This document shows, piece by piece, positions 15,934 through 24,697 of a stretch of 64,000 bases of DNA; the stretch's first letter is position 1, and every line of letters begins with the position of its first letter. Source of the DNA: Mumia quercus (GTDB lineage: Bacteria > Actinomycetota > Actinomycetes > Propionibacteriales > Nocardioidaceae); the NCBI RefSeq assembly GCF_025506335.1, contig NZ_JANZYO010000001.1:404074-468073 (forward strand). Reading direction: 5' to 3'. A model generated the notes under the pieces. The model searched no databases and was not told where the DNA came from. It was given only the letters and a program-made list of their open reading frames with translations. The position numbers and the translations under genes are program-made.

Positions 15934-17313
15934 ATGGCGCGCTCGGAGTCCAATATCCGCGAGGTCAACCCCCTCTTCGCACGCCCGGGAGAGGAGACGA
16001 CCTACTCCCGCACCCGGTTGCAGAACGGCGAGATGCTCCCGGAGACGGCGTACCAGCTCGTCCACGACGAGGTCATGCTCGACGGCAACGCGCGCCTGAA
16101 CCTGGCGACGTTCGTCGGGACGTGGATGGGCCCGTACGCCGAGAAGCTGTACTCGGAGACGTTCGACAAGAACATGATCGACAAGGACGAGTACCCGGCG
16201 ACCGCGGCCATCGAAGAGCGCTGCTGGCGGATCCTCGCCGACCTGTGGCACGCCCCCGATCCTGACCACACGATCGGCACGTCCACCATCGGCTCGTCCG
16301 AGGCCTGCATGCTCGCCGGTCTGGCGTTCAAGCGGCGCTGGCAGAACGCTCGCAAGGCTGCGGGCAAGCCGGCTGCTACGCCGAATCTCGTGATGAGCTC
16401 GGCGGTCCAGGTGGTGTGGGAGAAGTTCTGCAACTACTGGGACGTCGAGGCGCGCTACGTCCCGATCTCCGAGGAGCACAAGACCCTCGACGGACACGAC
16501 CTGGCCTCCTACGTCGACGAGAACACGATCGGCGTCGTCGTCATCATGGGCGTGACCTACACGGGCATGTACGAGCCCGTCACCAAGGTTGCCGCCGCGC
16601 TCGACGAGATCCAGAAGAACACCGGCCTCGACATCCCGATCCATGTGGACGGTGCGTCGGGCGGCATGATCGCGCCGTTCCTGCAGGAGGACCTCGAATG
16701 GGACTTCCGGGTGGAACGCGTCCACTCGATCAACACCTCCGGACACAAGTACGGCCTCGTCTATCCCGGTCTCGGCTGGGTCATCTGGCGCTCGCGGGAC
16801 CTGCTCCCCGAAGACCTGATCTTTTATGTCAGCTACCTCGGCGGTGACATGCCGACGTTCGCGCTCAACTTCTCGCGCCCGGGTGCACAGGTGCTGCTGC
16901 AGTACTTCAACTTCCTGCGCCTCGGCCGGACCGGCTACCGCGCGGTGCAGCAGGCCTCGCAAGACACCGCGAAGCACCTCGCGGACGGCATCGCAAAGCA
17001 TGGCGCGTTCGAGCTGTGGAACGACGCCAGCGACATCCCCGTCTTCGCCTGGCGGCTCAAGGCGGGGCACACCGACAAGTGGACTCTGTACGACCTGTCG
17101 GACCGTCTGCGCACGTACGGATGGCAGGTGCCGGCGTACCCGATGCCCGACGACCTCTCCGACCTCACGGTCCAGCGCATCGTGGTCCGCAACGGGCTGA
17201 GCATCGACCTCGCCGACAAGCTGCTCGGTGACATCGCCGCCGCCACCGCGGATCTCGAGAGCCTTCCCGCGCCGATCCCGCACACGGTCGCCAAGCGCGG
17301 CTTCCACCACTGA
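15934..17313 (+). CDS. gadB: Glutamate decarboxylase
   Basis: A 459-residue PLP enzyme converting glutamate to GABA and CO2 while consuming a proton. Lys272 in NTSGHKYG is the PLP lysine (E. coli GadB uses 276), and HVDGASGGMIAPF supplies the cofactor Asp. The N-terminal helix and overall length match group II decarboxylases. The protein ends GFHH, so histidines sit where the E. coli C-terminal His closes the active site at neutral pH. The ATG follows GGAGGAAGCT. The antiporter starts seven bases later: together they form an acid-resistance or GABA-export operon. Confidence 0.95.
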   Translation: MARSESNIREVNPLFARPGEETTYSRTRLQNGEMLPETAYQLVHDEVMLDGNARLNLATFVGTWMGPYAEKLYSETFDKNMIDKDEYPATAAIEERCWRILADLWHAPDPDHTIGTSTIGSSEACMLAGLAFKRRWQNARKAAGKPAATPNLVMSSAVQVVWEKFCNYWDVEARYVPISEEHKTLDGHDLASYVDENTIGVVVIMGVTYTGMYEPVTKVAAALDEIQKNTGLDIPIHVDGASGGMIAPFLQEDLEWDFRVERVHSINTSGHKYGLVYPGLGWVIWRSRDLLPEDLIFYVSYLGGDMPTFALNFSRPGAQVLLQYFNFLRLGRTGYRAVQQASQDTAKHLADGIAKHGAFELWNDASDIPVFAWRLKAGHTDKWTLYDLSDRLRTYGWQVPAYPMPDDLSDLTVQRIVVRNGLSIDLADKLLGDIAAATADLESLPAPIPHTVAKRGFHH

Positions 17314-17320
17314 GGCCATG

Positions 17321-18766
17321 ATGAGCAGCACACGAGGCTCGTCCGGTCAGCGGGCTGCCAAGGCGTACCTGTCGATGTTCCAGCTGGCGGTCCTCACCGT
17401 CGTCGTCGTCGCCAGCCTGCGCAGCCTGCCGACGATGTCCACGTACGGGCTGGGAAGCATCACGCTCTACCTGATCCCGGCCGTGCTCTTCCTGGTGCCG
17501 ACCGCGCTGGTCGCGGCCGAGCTCGCCACCGGGTGGAACGGCGGGGTCTACGTCTGGGTGCGTGAAGCGCTCGGCAACAGGTGGGGCTTCGAGGCGATCT
17601 GGCTCCAGTGGGTCCAGAACGTCGTCTGGTATCCCGTCCAGCTCGCCTTCATCGCCGCCAGCATCGCCTTCATCTTCGGCAACAGCGAGCTGGCCAACTC
17701 CGGCATCTACACCGCGATCATCATCGTGGTCTTCTACTGGATCTCGACCCTGCTCAACCTGCGCGGCGGAGGGCTCTTCGCGAAGGTCGGCTCGTGGGGT
17801 GGCGTGATCGGCACCCTGATCCCCGGGGCCATCCTCATCATCCTCGGGGCGGTGTGGATGCTCGCCGGCAACAAGAGCCAGGTCCCGATGGAGACCAGCG
17901 ACATCATCCCGCCGTTCACCGGCCTCGCGAGCATCGTCCTCATCGTCAGCAACTTCCTCGCGTACGCGGGCATGGAGGTCAACGCCGTCCACGCGGAGGA
18001 CATGAAGCAGCCGGGCAAGCAGTACCCACGCGCGATCTTCATCGCGGCGGCGCTGATCCTGCTCGTGTTCATCCTCCCGACCCTGGCGATCGCGTTCGTC
18101 GTCCCGAAGAGCCAGCTCGGTCTCACGACGGGGATCAACGTCGCGTTCCAGGCGTACTTCGACCACTGGGGCATCGGATGGGCGACGGCGGTGATCTCCG
18201 CGGCGATCGCCATCGGCGCGCTCGCCTCGGTCGTCACCTGGATCGCCGGCCCGAGCAAGGGACTGCTCGCCGCGGCCCGTACGGGTCTGCTGCCACCCTG
18301 GCTCCAGCGGCAGAACAAGGCGGGCATCCAGATCGGGATCCTGCTCTCGCAAGGCGTGATCGTCACGATCCTGGCGGGGCTCTTCGTGGTGATCCCCAAC
18401 GTCAGCGCGGCGTTCTTCACGCTGGTCGACATGGCGGCCGCGCTCTACCTGATCATGTACATGCTCATGTTCGCCTCCGCGATCGTCCTGCGGAGGAAGG
18501 CACCGAACGTCAAGCGTGACTACCGGGTGCCGATGATGCCGCTGGTGGCTGGGGTGGGCTTCCTGGCGTCGCTCGCGGCGTTCCTTCTGGGCTTCGTCCC
18601 GCCGTCAGGACTGGCCGGGATCCCGACGAGCGCCTATCCCTGGGTGATGGGCGGGGTCATCATCGTCCTGGGTGTTCCGCCCCTGCTCTTCTACGCCTTC
18701 CGAAAACCCAGCTGGGACCAGCGCGACAAGAAGCCGGGCCCGACGGGAGGGGGACGCCATGCGTGA
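17321..18766 (+). CDS. gadC: Glutamate/GABA antiporter-like APC transporter
   Basis: A 481-residue protein of the amino acid-polyamine-organocation superfamily with about 12 membrane helices. Family motifs include LVPTALVAAELATGWNGGVY, AYAGMEVNAVHAEDMKQPGK and ASVVTWIAGPSKGLLAAART. Position directly behind gadB supports glutamate-in/GABA-out exchange. Of two adjacent ATGs (17318, 17321) the second has better spacing to GAGG. The C-terminus is a short charged tail without a long plug. The last 8 bp overlap the lipoprotein gene. Confidence 0.9.
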   Translation: MSSTRGSSGQRAAKAYLSMFQLAVLTVVVVASLRSLPTMSTYGLGSITLYLIPAVLFLVPTALVAAELATGWNGGVYVWVREALGNRWGFEAIWLQWVQNVVWYPVQLAFIAASIAFIFGNSELANSGIYTAIIIVVFYWISTLLNLRGGGLFAKVGSWGGVIGTLIPGAILIILGAVWMLAGNKSQVPMETSDIIPPFTGLASIVLIVSNFLAYAGMEVNAVHAEDMKQPGKQYPRAIFIAAALILLVFILPTLAIAFVVPKSQLGLTTGINVAFQAYFDHWGIGWATAVISAAIAIGALASVVTWIAGPSKGLLAAARTGLLPPWLQRQNKAGIQIGILLSQGVIVTILAGLFVVIPNVSAAFFTLVDMAAALYLIMYMLMFASAIVLRRKAPNVKRDYRVPMMPLVAGVGFLASLAAFLLGFVPPSGLAGIPTSAYPWVMGGVIIVLGVPPLLFYAFRKPSWDQRDKKPGPTGGGRHA

Positions 18767-19142
18767 GCTCCTGACACGAGCGGCGCTGCTCGTCGCGGTC
18801 GTCGGCCTGTCCGCCGCGTGCGGATCGTCGGACAGCGACTCGGCGGAGGCGCTGGCCTCGGACTTCACCCGAGCCGCCGTCGACTCCGGTGTGGCTCCGG
18901 AGATGACCACCGAGCTGGCGAAGTCCCTGTACGGCGACGACGGTGGTTCCGTGTGTGCGGCGCTGGACGAGCAGCCGGACGACGTCGCGTTGCCATGGGC
19001 CTGGACACGCGTCACCGCGATGCCAGACGAGCACGTGCAAGATCTGGTCGACTACGACCGCGTCGTCGTCGACGTCTACTGTCCTGACGAGAAGGAGACC
19101 CTCGACGCCCTCCTCGACGACCTGAACTTCGACCCAGCGTGA
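18759..19142 (+). CDS. Small lipoprotein of the gad operon
   Basis: A 127-residue protein. The leader MRELLTRAALLVAVVGLSAA ends at Cys21, a valid lipobox, and is followed by an acidic Ser/Asp linker. A compact domain carries two more cysteines (VCAALDE, VYCPDEKE) that could pair outside the membrane. I do not recognise the family. It overlaps gadC by 8 bp and has GGGAGGGGG upstream, so it is made with the antiporter and may be an accessory or envelope sensor; that role is inference. Confidence 0.75.
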   Translation: MRELLTRAALLVAVVGLSAACGSSDSDSAEALASDFTRAAVDSGVAPEMTTELAKSLYGDDGGSVCAALDEQPDDVALPWAWTRVTAMPDEHVQDLVDYDRVVVDVYCPDEKETLDALLDDLNFDPA

Positions 19143-19149
19143 CGGGTTG

Positions 19150-20367
19150 TCACCGGTCGGGACGGTCGACGTCGCGGCGCCCGTCGAGGACCGTCGAGAG
19201 AGCGACGAGGGTGATGCCGGCGAGCGGGACGACGAGCAGACCGACCCGCAGGCTCGTGGCGTCCGCGACGAGCCCGATGATCGGCGGCGACACGAGGAAC
19301 CCGATCCGCATCAGCCAGGTCAGCAGAGTGAGCCCGGTGCCGGGCTTGAAGCCGGGCAGCTCGTCGGCTCCGTGCATCGCCGCTGGGACGACCGTCGCAA
19401 CCCCGAATCCGGCCGCTGCGAAGCCGGCGATCGTTCCGGGCACGGTCGGGAACGCCAGCGCGGCGCCCATGCCGGCGGCAGTGATGAGGCCGCCGACCGC
19501 GACGACGGCACGTTGGCCGTAGCGGTCAACCAGCCGGTCGCCGACGAGCCGCCCGACGAACTGCGCACCGACCAGTGCGACGTAGCCGAAGGCGGCGATC
19601 GAACCGGCAGCTCCCAGCGACTCGTTGAGATAGACCGCGGCCCAGGTGCTGCCTGCGTCCTCCACGAGGACTCCGGCGATGGCGAGCACGACGAGGGCGG
19701 CAAGGACCAGGATCGTCCGCGCCGTCGGGCCACCGGAGCGGTTGACGCGCTGCCCCGCCGCCCGGGCGGACCTCGCGGCCTCCTCGCTCGGGTCCGCCTC
19801 AGGTCCGGCCAGCAGGAACGGGAAGGCGGCCACGGCGATCGCGGCGAACAGTGCTGAGGAGAGCCCGAGGTGCACCGCGGGTGAGAGGCCGAGTGCGACG
19901 GCGCCGGCGCCCATCAGGCCACCGAGCACCGCGCCGGCCGACCACACGGCGTGGAAGGAGTTGAGGATCGAGCGCCCGTACCGGCGCTGGACCCGCAGCC
20001 CGTGCGCGTTCTGCGCGACGTCGGTGACCGCGTCCATCGCACCGAGCAGGAACAGCGCGGCGGCAAACAGGCCGACGCTGGGCGCGAGACCGATGGTGAA
20101 GGCAGCGATGCCGGTGAGGATCGTGCCACCGACGGCGACGCGCGACGACCGGAAACGGCGGATGAGCACGCCCGCGGTGAGACCCGCCATCAGCGAGCCG
20201 ATCGGCAGGGCGGCGATCGCGAGCCCGTACGCGGCGTTGCTCAGTCCGAGCTCGGTCTTGATCTCGGGATAGCGCGGGAGGACGTTGGCGAAGATCGCGC
20301 CGTTGGTCAGGAACAGCACGGCCACGGCGAACCGGGCGCGGCGCAGCGTCTGGTCGGGGGAGGTCAC
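19150..20367 (-). CDS. MFS transporter
   Basis: A 405-residue protein with 12 hydrophobic helices. The loop 2-3 motif appears as GVLIRRFRSSRVAVGG and the mid-protein break lies around SDPSEEAARSARAAG reading at about 198-215. The shape resembles YbjJ-like sugar or drug carriers with no specific substrate signature. The GTG at 20367 is six bases after TAGCGT on the minus strand (20379-20374), another leaderless arrangement, and that box sits in a CGGTAG/CTACCG palindrome. It converges on the lipoprotein gene. Confidence 0.85.
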   Translation of the reverse strand: MTSPDQTLRRARFAVAVLFLTNGAIFANVLPRYPEIKTELGLSNAAYGLAIAALPIGSLMAGLTAGVLIRRFRSSRVAVGGTILTGIAAFTIGLAPSVGLFAAALFLLGAMDAVTDVAQNAHGLRVQRRYGRSILNSFHAVWSAGAVLGGLMGAGAVALGLSPAVHLGLSSALFAAIAVAAFPFLLAGPEADPSEEAARSARAAGQRVNRSGGPTARTILVLAALVVLAIAGVLVEDAGSTWAAVYLNESLGAAGSIAAFGYVALVGAQFVGRLVGDRLVDRYGQRAVVAVGGLITAAGMGAALAFPTVPGTIAGFAAAGFGVATVVPAAMHGADELPGFKPGTGLTLLTWLMRIGFLVSPPIIGLVADATSLRVGLLVVPLAGITLVALSTVLDGRRDVDRPDR

Positions 20368-20396
20368 CGGTAGACGCTACCGGTTGCGGCGGCCGC

Positions 20397-21092
20397 TCAT
20401 GTCGGGTCGGTGCGGACGAGCACGCCGATCTTGTCGATGCGGTGCTCAGGATTGTCGAACGCGTCGGACCAGTAGTTGCCCTGGGCGTGGTCCTCGGGAG
20501 TCGCGCAGGTCGACAACGTGAGGAAGGCACGAGCCGGCGTACGACCGGGGTGTCCGGGAACGGCGGCGCGCTGCTCGGCGAGCGAGCGAGCCGAACGGAA
20601 CGAGGTCTTGCGGGTCGCGACGATCTCGTACGTCCAGCGGGTCCCGGCGGCGGTCACGTGCACGCGGTCGCCGCGATCGAGGTCGGGGAGATCGAGGAAT
20701 GCACGGGTGGAGGAGAGTCGGTGGGCAGTGACCTGGTAGTTGCCGATCCCGCCGGGGCCTGCGCCACCTCGGGGCCCGTGCGGGCTCGCGGCGTGGCCAC
20801 GGTTCTGGATGCGCGTGCCCGCGGCGTCGTCGGTTTTGCCGCGGTACGCGACTACGCGGAGGTTGCGGATGTCGAGGGCGGGGATGGTGAGGAGCGCGTC
20901 GCGCGGCGGGTGGGTCTCGCGACGCGGGGCCGGGGTAGGGGTGGGGGGCAGCGACGGCGTCGGATCCGTACGGGCCGAGGGCGCGGGTGATGCGGAGTGC
21001 GACGGCGACGCGATGCTCTCCGCCTGCGGGGCTGGGCTCGAACAGGCGGAGAGCAGAAGCGCGGTTGCTGTGAGGCTGAGGAAGGCCCTCAT
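20397..21092 (-). CDS. Lipid-anchored class E/F-like sortase
   Basis: A 231-residue protein. A lipobox (LLLSAC, Cys17) ends the leader. A Ser/Pro/Thr-rich wall-spanning linker covers 20-60, and the sortase barrel follows. The catalytic set is His124 in QVTAHR, Cys196 in LTLSTC and Arg218 in EHRIDK. Being a lipoprotein instead of an N-terminal transmembrane sortase is a known but less common form in actinobacteria. No LPXTG-type substrate is encoded nearby. The ATG at 21092 lies six bases after TACCGT on the minus strand. Confidence 0.85.
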   Translation of the reverse strand: MRAFLSLTATALLLSACSSPAPQAESIASPSHSASPAPSARTDPTPSLPPTPTPAPRRETHPPRDALLTIPALDIRNLRVVAYRGKTDDAAGTRIQNRGHAASPHGPRGGAGPGGIGNYQVTAHRLSSTRAFLDLPDLDRGDRVHVTAAGTRWTYEIVATRKTSFRSARSLAEQRAAVPGHPGRTPARAFLTLSTCATPEDHAQGNYWSDAFDNPEHRIDKIGVLVRTDPT

Positions 21093-21135
21093 CACACGAC
21101 GGTAGGCCAACGACCGCACAAGCGGCACGTGACGG

Positions 21136-22185
21136 TCAGCGCAGTGCGAGCGCCGGGGTGACCATCGCGAACAGGTCCTTCGGGTCGCTCGGCTCGGCGA
21201 CCAGGTCGAGCTTCGCCTCGTACGCGGTGCCGCGCACGGCGTCGCGTACGAATCGCAGCGCCGTGAAGTCCTCGATCGCGAACCCGACCGAGTCGAAGAC
21301 CGTGACCTCTTCCGGCGACGTACGGCCGGGGGCCTCGCCTGCGATCACCGCCCACAGCTCCGTGACGGGGAACTCCGGTCCGAAGGCCTGGATCTCGCCC
21401 TCCACCCGGGTCTGCTCGGGGTACTCGACGAACACCGAGGCGCGCTCCAGGATCGCCTGGTCGAGCTCCGTCTTGCCGGGGCAGTCGCCGCCGATCGCGT
21501 TGATGTGCACGCCGGGAGCGACGTCGGCATCGCTGAGGACGGTCGCATTGGTCTTGTCGGCGGTGCAGGTCGTGATCACGTCGGCGCCCTCGACCGCGTC
21601 GGCGGCGCTGGTGGCGATCGTGATCTCGAAGCCGAGCGGCTCGAGGTTGCGGACGAGCTTGCGCATCGCCTCCGGGTCGGTGTCCCAGACGCGGAGCTGG
21701 TCGATGCCGAGCACCGCGCGGAACCCGAGCGCCTGGAACTCCGCCTGCGAACCGGTCCCGATCATCGCCATCGTCGACGAGTCGGGCCGGGCCAGCCACT
21801 TCGCGGCCATCGCCGACGTCGCCGCCGTACGGAGGGCGGTGAGCAGCGTCATCTCCGCCATGAAGGTGGGGTAGCCGTTGTGCACCTGGGCGAGGACGCC
21901 GAAGGCGGTGACTGTCTGGAATCCGCGGAGCGGGTTCTTCGGGTGGCCGTTGACGTACTTGAACCCGTACTCGTCGCCGTCGCTGGTCGGCATCAGCTCC
22001 ATCACGCCCTCGCGGGTGTGCACGGCGTGACGGGGCGACTTGTCGAACTGCGGCCAACGGCGGAAGTCGGTCTCGAGCGCCGACACCATCTCACCGATGA
22101 GGCGCTCGGGTCCCTGCTCCGCGATCCAGCGGCGCATGTGTGCCACGTCCACGAAGGCCACCTGGGTGCTGGTGACGTCACTCAT
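21136..22185 (-). CDS. Ornithine cyclodeaminase
   Basis: A 349-residue Rossmann-fold enzyme of the OCD/mu-crystallin family, converting ornithine to proline and ammonia with NAD. The dinucleotide site is MAMIGTGSQAEFQALGF. Other family features include GFKYVNGHPKNP and the cofactor-binding HINAIGGDCPGKTELD. The long N-terminal extension matches the OCD subgroup. The ATG at 22185 has GGAGG and overlaps the upstream arginine-hydrolase-like gene by 4 bp, implying that the two enzymes work in sequence. Confidence 0.92.
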   Translation of the reverse strand: MSDVTSTQVAFVDVAHMRRWIAEQGPERLIGEMVSALETDFRRWPQFDKSPRHAVHTREGVMELMPTSDGDEYGFKYVNGHPKNPLRGFQTVTAFGVLAQVHNGYPTFMAEMTLLTALRTAATSAMAAKWLARPDSSTMAMIGTGSQAEFQALGFRAVLGIDQLRVWDTDPEAMRKLVRNLEPLGFEITIATSAADAVEGADVITTCTADKTNATVLSDADVAPGVHINAIGGDCPGKTELDQAILERASVFVEYPEQTRVEGEIQAFGPEFPVTELWAVIAGEAPGRTSPEEVTVFDSVGFAIEDFTALRFVRDAVRGTAYEAKLDLVAEPSDPKDLFAMVTPALALR

Positions 22186-23051
22186 GCCCGTACCTCCAGA
22201 GTGCAGCACTTCACGCTACCGCCGCCCTTGAGCAGCTCGCTCAGGTCGACGCCGATGGGGTTGAATCCGCGCTCGCGCAGCCGCGCGCGCAGGTGCACGG
22301 CCTTGTCGGTGAGCACGACGTTGTGGCCGTCGGAGACGGCGTTGAGGCCGAGGACGCTCGCGTCCTCGTCGTTCGCGAGGATCGCGTCCGGGAAGAGCTG
22401 CTGCAGGACGGCGTTGCTCGCCGCGCTGAACGCCGGCGGGTAGTACGCGACCGTCCGTTCGTCGAGCGCCGCCAGCGCGGTGTCGAGGTGGTAGAAGCGG
22501 GGGTCGACGAGCTCGAGCGAGATCACCGGGGCGCCGAAGAACTCGCGCACCTCATGGTGCGCGGCCACCGACGTACGGAATCCCGTGCCGGCGAGGATCA
22601 GACGTCCGACGACGAGGAAGTCGCCCTCGCCCTCGTTGGTCGACCCGGCCTGGATGGTCGGGCGGAACCCGGCCTCGTCGAACCACGCGTGGTACGCCGC
22701 GCCCTCCGGCTGGCGCTCGGCGTACGTGAAGCTCGCGGCGACCGCCTTGCCGTCGAACACGACGCCGCCGTTCGCGGCGTAGACCATGTCGGGCAGACCC
22801 TCGACCGGGCGGATGAGGTCGACCTGGTGACCGAGGCTCTCGTACGTGGCGCGCAGCGTCTCCCACTGCGCGACCGCGAGCGCGGTGTCGACCGGCTTGC
22901 TCGGGTCCATCCACGGGTTGATCGCATAGGTCACGTCGAAGTGCTCCGGGCGGCACATGAGGAAGCGGCGAGGGGTCGCCTCGCGCATCGTCGTCCGCAG
23001 GGCCGGGCGCTCTGCCGTGGTGGGCAGGGCTGCCCCGGTCGTGATCGTCAT
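22182..23051 (-). CDS. Arginine dihydrolase/DDAH-family hydrolase (ArgZ-like)
   Basis: A 289-residue guanidine-modifying fold. CRPEHFDVTYAINPWMD near residue 33, LPDMVYAANGGVV near 85, the Glu-containing GSTNEGEGDF, RFYHLDTALAAL with the catalytic His, and GGGSVKCCTL with the nucleophilic Cys give the full Cys-His-Glu active site. The NPWM and AANGG asparagines resemble cyanobacterial ArgZ/AgrE, which release two ammonia and CO2 from arginine to give ornithine. Plain dimethylargininase activity is the alternative. The downstream OCD would then take ornithine to proline. The ATG has GGAGG. Confidence 0.82.
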   Translation of the reverse strand: MTITTGAALPTTAERPALRTTMREATPRRFLMCRPEHFDVTYAINPWMDPSKPVDTALAVAQWETLRATYESLGHQVDLIRPVEGLPDMVYAANGGVVFDGKAVAASFTYAERQPEGAAYHAWFDEAGFRPTIQAGSTNEGEGDFLVVGRLILAGTGFRTSVAAHHEVREFFGAPVISLELVDPRFYHLDTALAALDERTVAYYPPAFSAASNAVLQQLFPDAILANDEDASVLGLNAVSDGHNVVLTDKAVHLRARLRERGFNPIGVDLSELLKGGGSVKCCTLEVRA

Positions 23052-23097
23052 CCACTACCTCCGTCAAGTCCAGTGAGACGAAGGTACGTCCGCGCCC

Positions 23098-23156
23098 GTT
23101 GCGCAGCCGATGTCGATCCGTTGCGCAGATTGGGCTCTGACGGTCGATCCGTTGCG
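23098..23156. promoter_or_regulatory. Triple GTTGCG repeat upstream of the arginine/ornithine operon
   Basis: GTTGCGCAG occurs at 23098-23106 and 23120-23128. GATCCGTTGCG occurs at 23115-23125 and 23146-23156. The GTTGCG cores are spaced 22 and 31 bp apart, about two and three helical turns, so all face one side of the helix. This is typical for an Lrp/AsnC or similar oligomeric activator site. It lies 47-105 bp before the arginine hydrolase start. The rest of 23052-23201 holds nothing gene-like. Confidence 0.55.
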
Positions 23157-23201
23157 GCGGCCCGGTGGATCTGGTTCCTAGGCGCCTGCGAAATTGCTGC
23201 C

Positions 23202-23921
23202 TCAGACCAGCGCGTCCTCCGGGGCGTGCCCGCCGAAGTACGCCTGGCGTACCGCCTCGCGGTCGGCGCGCAGGTCGGCGGCGCTGCCGGACAGCGCGAC
23301 GCGTCCGTGGTGCAGGACGACCGCGCGGTCGGCGACGGACAGCGCCAGGTCGACGTGCTGCTCGACGAGGACGACCGCGACCCACGACTCGTCGGCGAGG
23401 GTACGGACGATCGGGAGCAGCTCCTGCACCGCCAGCGGCGCGAGGCCGAGGCTCAGCTCGTCGACGAGAAGGACGCGGGGGCGCGCGAGCAACGCCTTCG
23501 CCAGCGCGAGCATCTGCTGCTCGCCACCGGAGAGCAGGCCGACACGGCGCTCGACCAGCGGTGCGAGCCGAGGGAGCCGGTCGAGGACGGCGTCGAGGTC
23601 GCGTGCGCGGTGCCGCCGGGCCAGCGACAGGTTCTCGCGCACCGTGAGCTGGTGGAAGATCGCGCGGCTGTCAGGGACCAGGATGACCCCTTCGCGTGAG
23701 TTCTTCTCGACCTTGCGGGGGAGCGGGCGACCAAAGGCGCGCACCTCGCCGGCGCTCGGCGCCAGCAGTCCCACTGCCGTACGCAGCACGGTTGTCTTGC
23801 CGGCGCCGTTGGGGCCGAGCAGCGCCACGACCTCCCCGGCCGAGACCGCAAGGTCCAGGTCCCGCACGGCGGCCGCGTGTCCGTACCCCGCGGTCACGCC
23901 CTTCAGCTCCAGTGCGCTCAC
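23202..23921 (-). CDS. livF: Branched-chain-type ABC transporter ATP-binding protein
   Basis: A 239-residue ATPase. Walker A is LLGPNGAGKTTVLR, the signature LLSGGEQQMLALA and Walker B VLLVDELSLGLAP; the H-loop position reads EQHVD as usual for LivF. The GTG at 23921 overlaps the livG stop by 4 bp, which sets the start. It ends an apparent operon of substrate-binding protein, fused permease, LivG and LivF. The cargo need not be an amino acid; these systems often import aromatic acids, amides or urea, and the catabolic neighbours suggest this. Confidence 0.93.
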   Translation of the reverse strand: MSALELKGVTAGYGHAAAVRDLDLAVSAGEVVALLGPNGAGKTTVLRTAVGLLAPSAGEVRAFGRPLPRKVEKNSREGVILVPDSRAIFHQLTVRENLSLARRHRARDLDAVLDRLPRLAPLVERRVGLLSGGEQQMLALAKALLARPRVLLVDELSLGLAPLAVQELLPIVRTLADESWVAVVLVEQHVDLALSVADRAVVLHHGRVALSGSAADLRADREAVRQAYFGGHAPEDALV

Positions 23922-24697
23922 GAGACCGGCTCCTCTCCCAGGTACGCCGCTACGACGGCGGCGTCGCTGCGGATCTCGTCCGGCGTTCCGCACGCGATCA
24001 CGCGCCCGAAGTCGAGGACGTACACGCGGTCGCACACGCTCAGCACGAGGTTCATGTCGTGGTCGATGAGCAGCACCCCGTGCCCGTGGGTCGCCATCAC
24101 CCGGACGATCTGGCCGAACGCCTCGCTCTCGTCCGTGTCGAGTCCTGCGGCCGGCTCGTCGAGAAGGACGACACGGCTGTCACCGGCGAGTGCTCGCGCC
24201 ACGCCCACGAGCCGTTGCCGGCCGAGGCTCAGCTGGTCGGGGAGCCGGCCGACGTCATCGCCGAGCCCCAGCATCTCGAGCGACGCGTCGGGTCCCGTAC
24301 GGGCTGAACGTCCGAGGATGTCGGCGACGAAGCCACGCCATCCACGGCGCTGCGTCGCGACCGCGACGTTGTCGGCGACGGTCAGGTCGGCGAACAGCTC
24401 GCCGGCCTGCCACGTACGAGCGAGTCCCGCCCGGCGGCGACGGTGCGGTGGGAGCCGGTCGAGGCGACGACCGTCGAGCCGCACCTCGCCGTCGGACGGG
24501 GTGAAGCCGGTGACCGCGTCGACCAGCGAGGTCTTGCCCGCCCCGTTCGGGCCGATCAGGCCGACGACCTCGCCGCGGCCGACGGTCAGGTCCACGTCGT
24601 CGTTGGCGACGACGCCGCCGTAGCGGACGGTCAGCCCACGGATCTCGAGGAGCGGGTCCGGCGCTGGCGGGGTGTCGTCACGAGGTGGCACGGGCAT
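23918..24697 (-). CDS. livG: Branched-chain-type ABC transporter ATP-binding protein
   Basis: A 259-residue ATPase with Walker A LIGPNGAGKTSLV, a LivG-type Q-loop region GLARTWQAGELF, signature QLSLGRQRLVGVA (the usual SGG is SLG), Walker B VVLLDEPAAGLD and H-loop IDHD. The ATG at 24697 has GGAGGA upstream and overlaps the permease gene by 20 bp. The signature variant is common in LivG-like proteins of this kind and does not by itself imply inactivity. Confidence 0.92.
   Translation of the reverse strand: MPVPPRDDTPPAPDPLLEIRGLTVRYGGVVANDDVDLTVGRGEVVGLIGPNGAGKTSLVDAVTGFTPSDGEVRLDGRRLDRLPPHRRRRAGLARTWQAGELFADLTVADNVAVATQRRGWRGFVADILGRSARTGPDASLEMLGLGDDVGRLPDQLSLGRQRLVGVARALAGDSRVVLLDEPAAGLDTDESEAFGQIVRVMATHGHGVLLIDHDMNLVLSVCDRVYVLDFGRVIACGTPDEIRSDAAVVAAYLGEEPVS

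Noticed and set aside
13669-17331. A 1,220-codon open frame on the minus strand
   Set aside because: It is antisense to the FAD oxidoreductase, methyltransferase and glutamate decarboxylase, all with clear motifs. It is low-complexity Arg/Ala/Gly/Val-rich and arises from GC codon bias.
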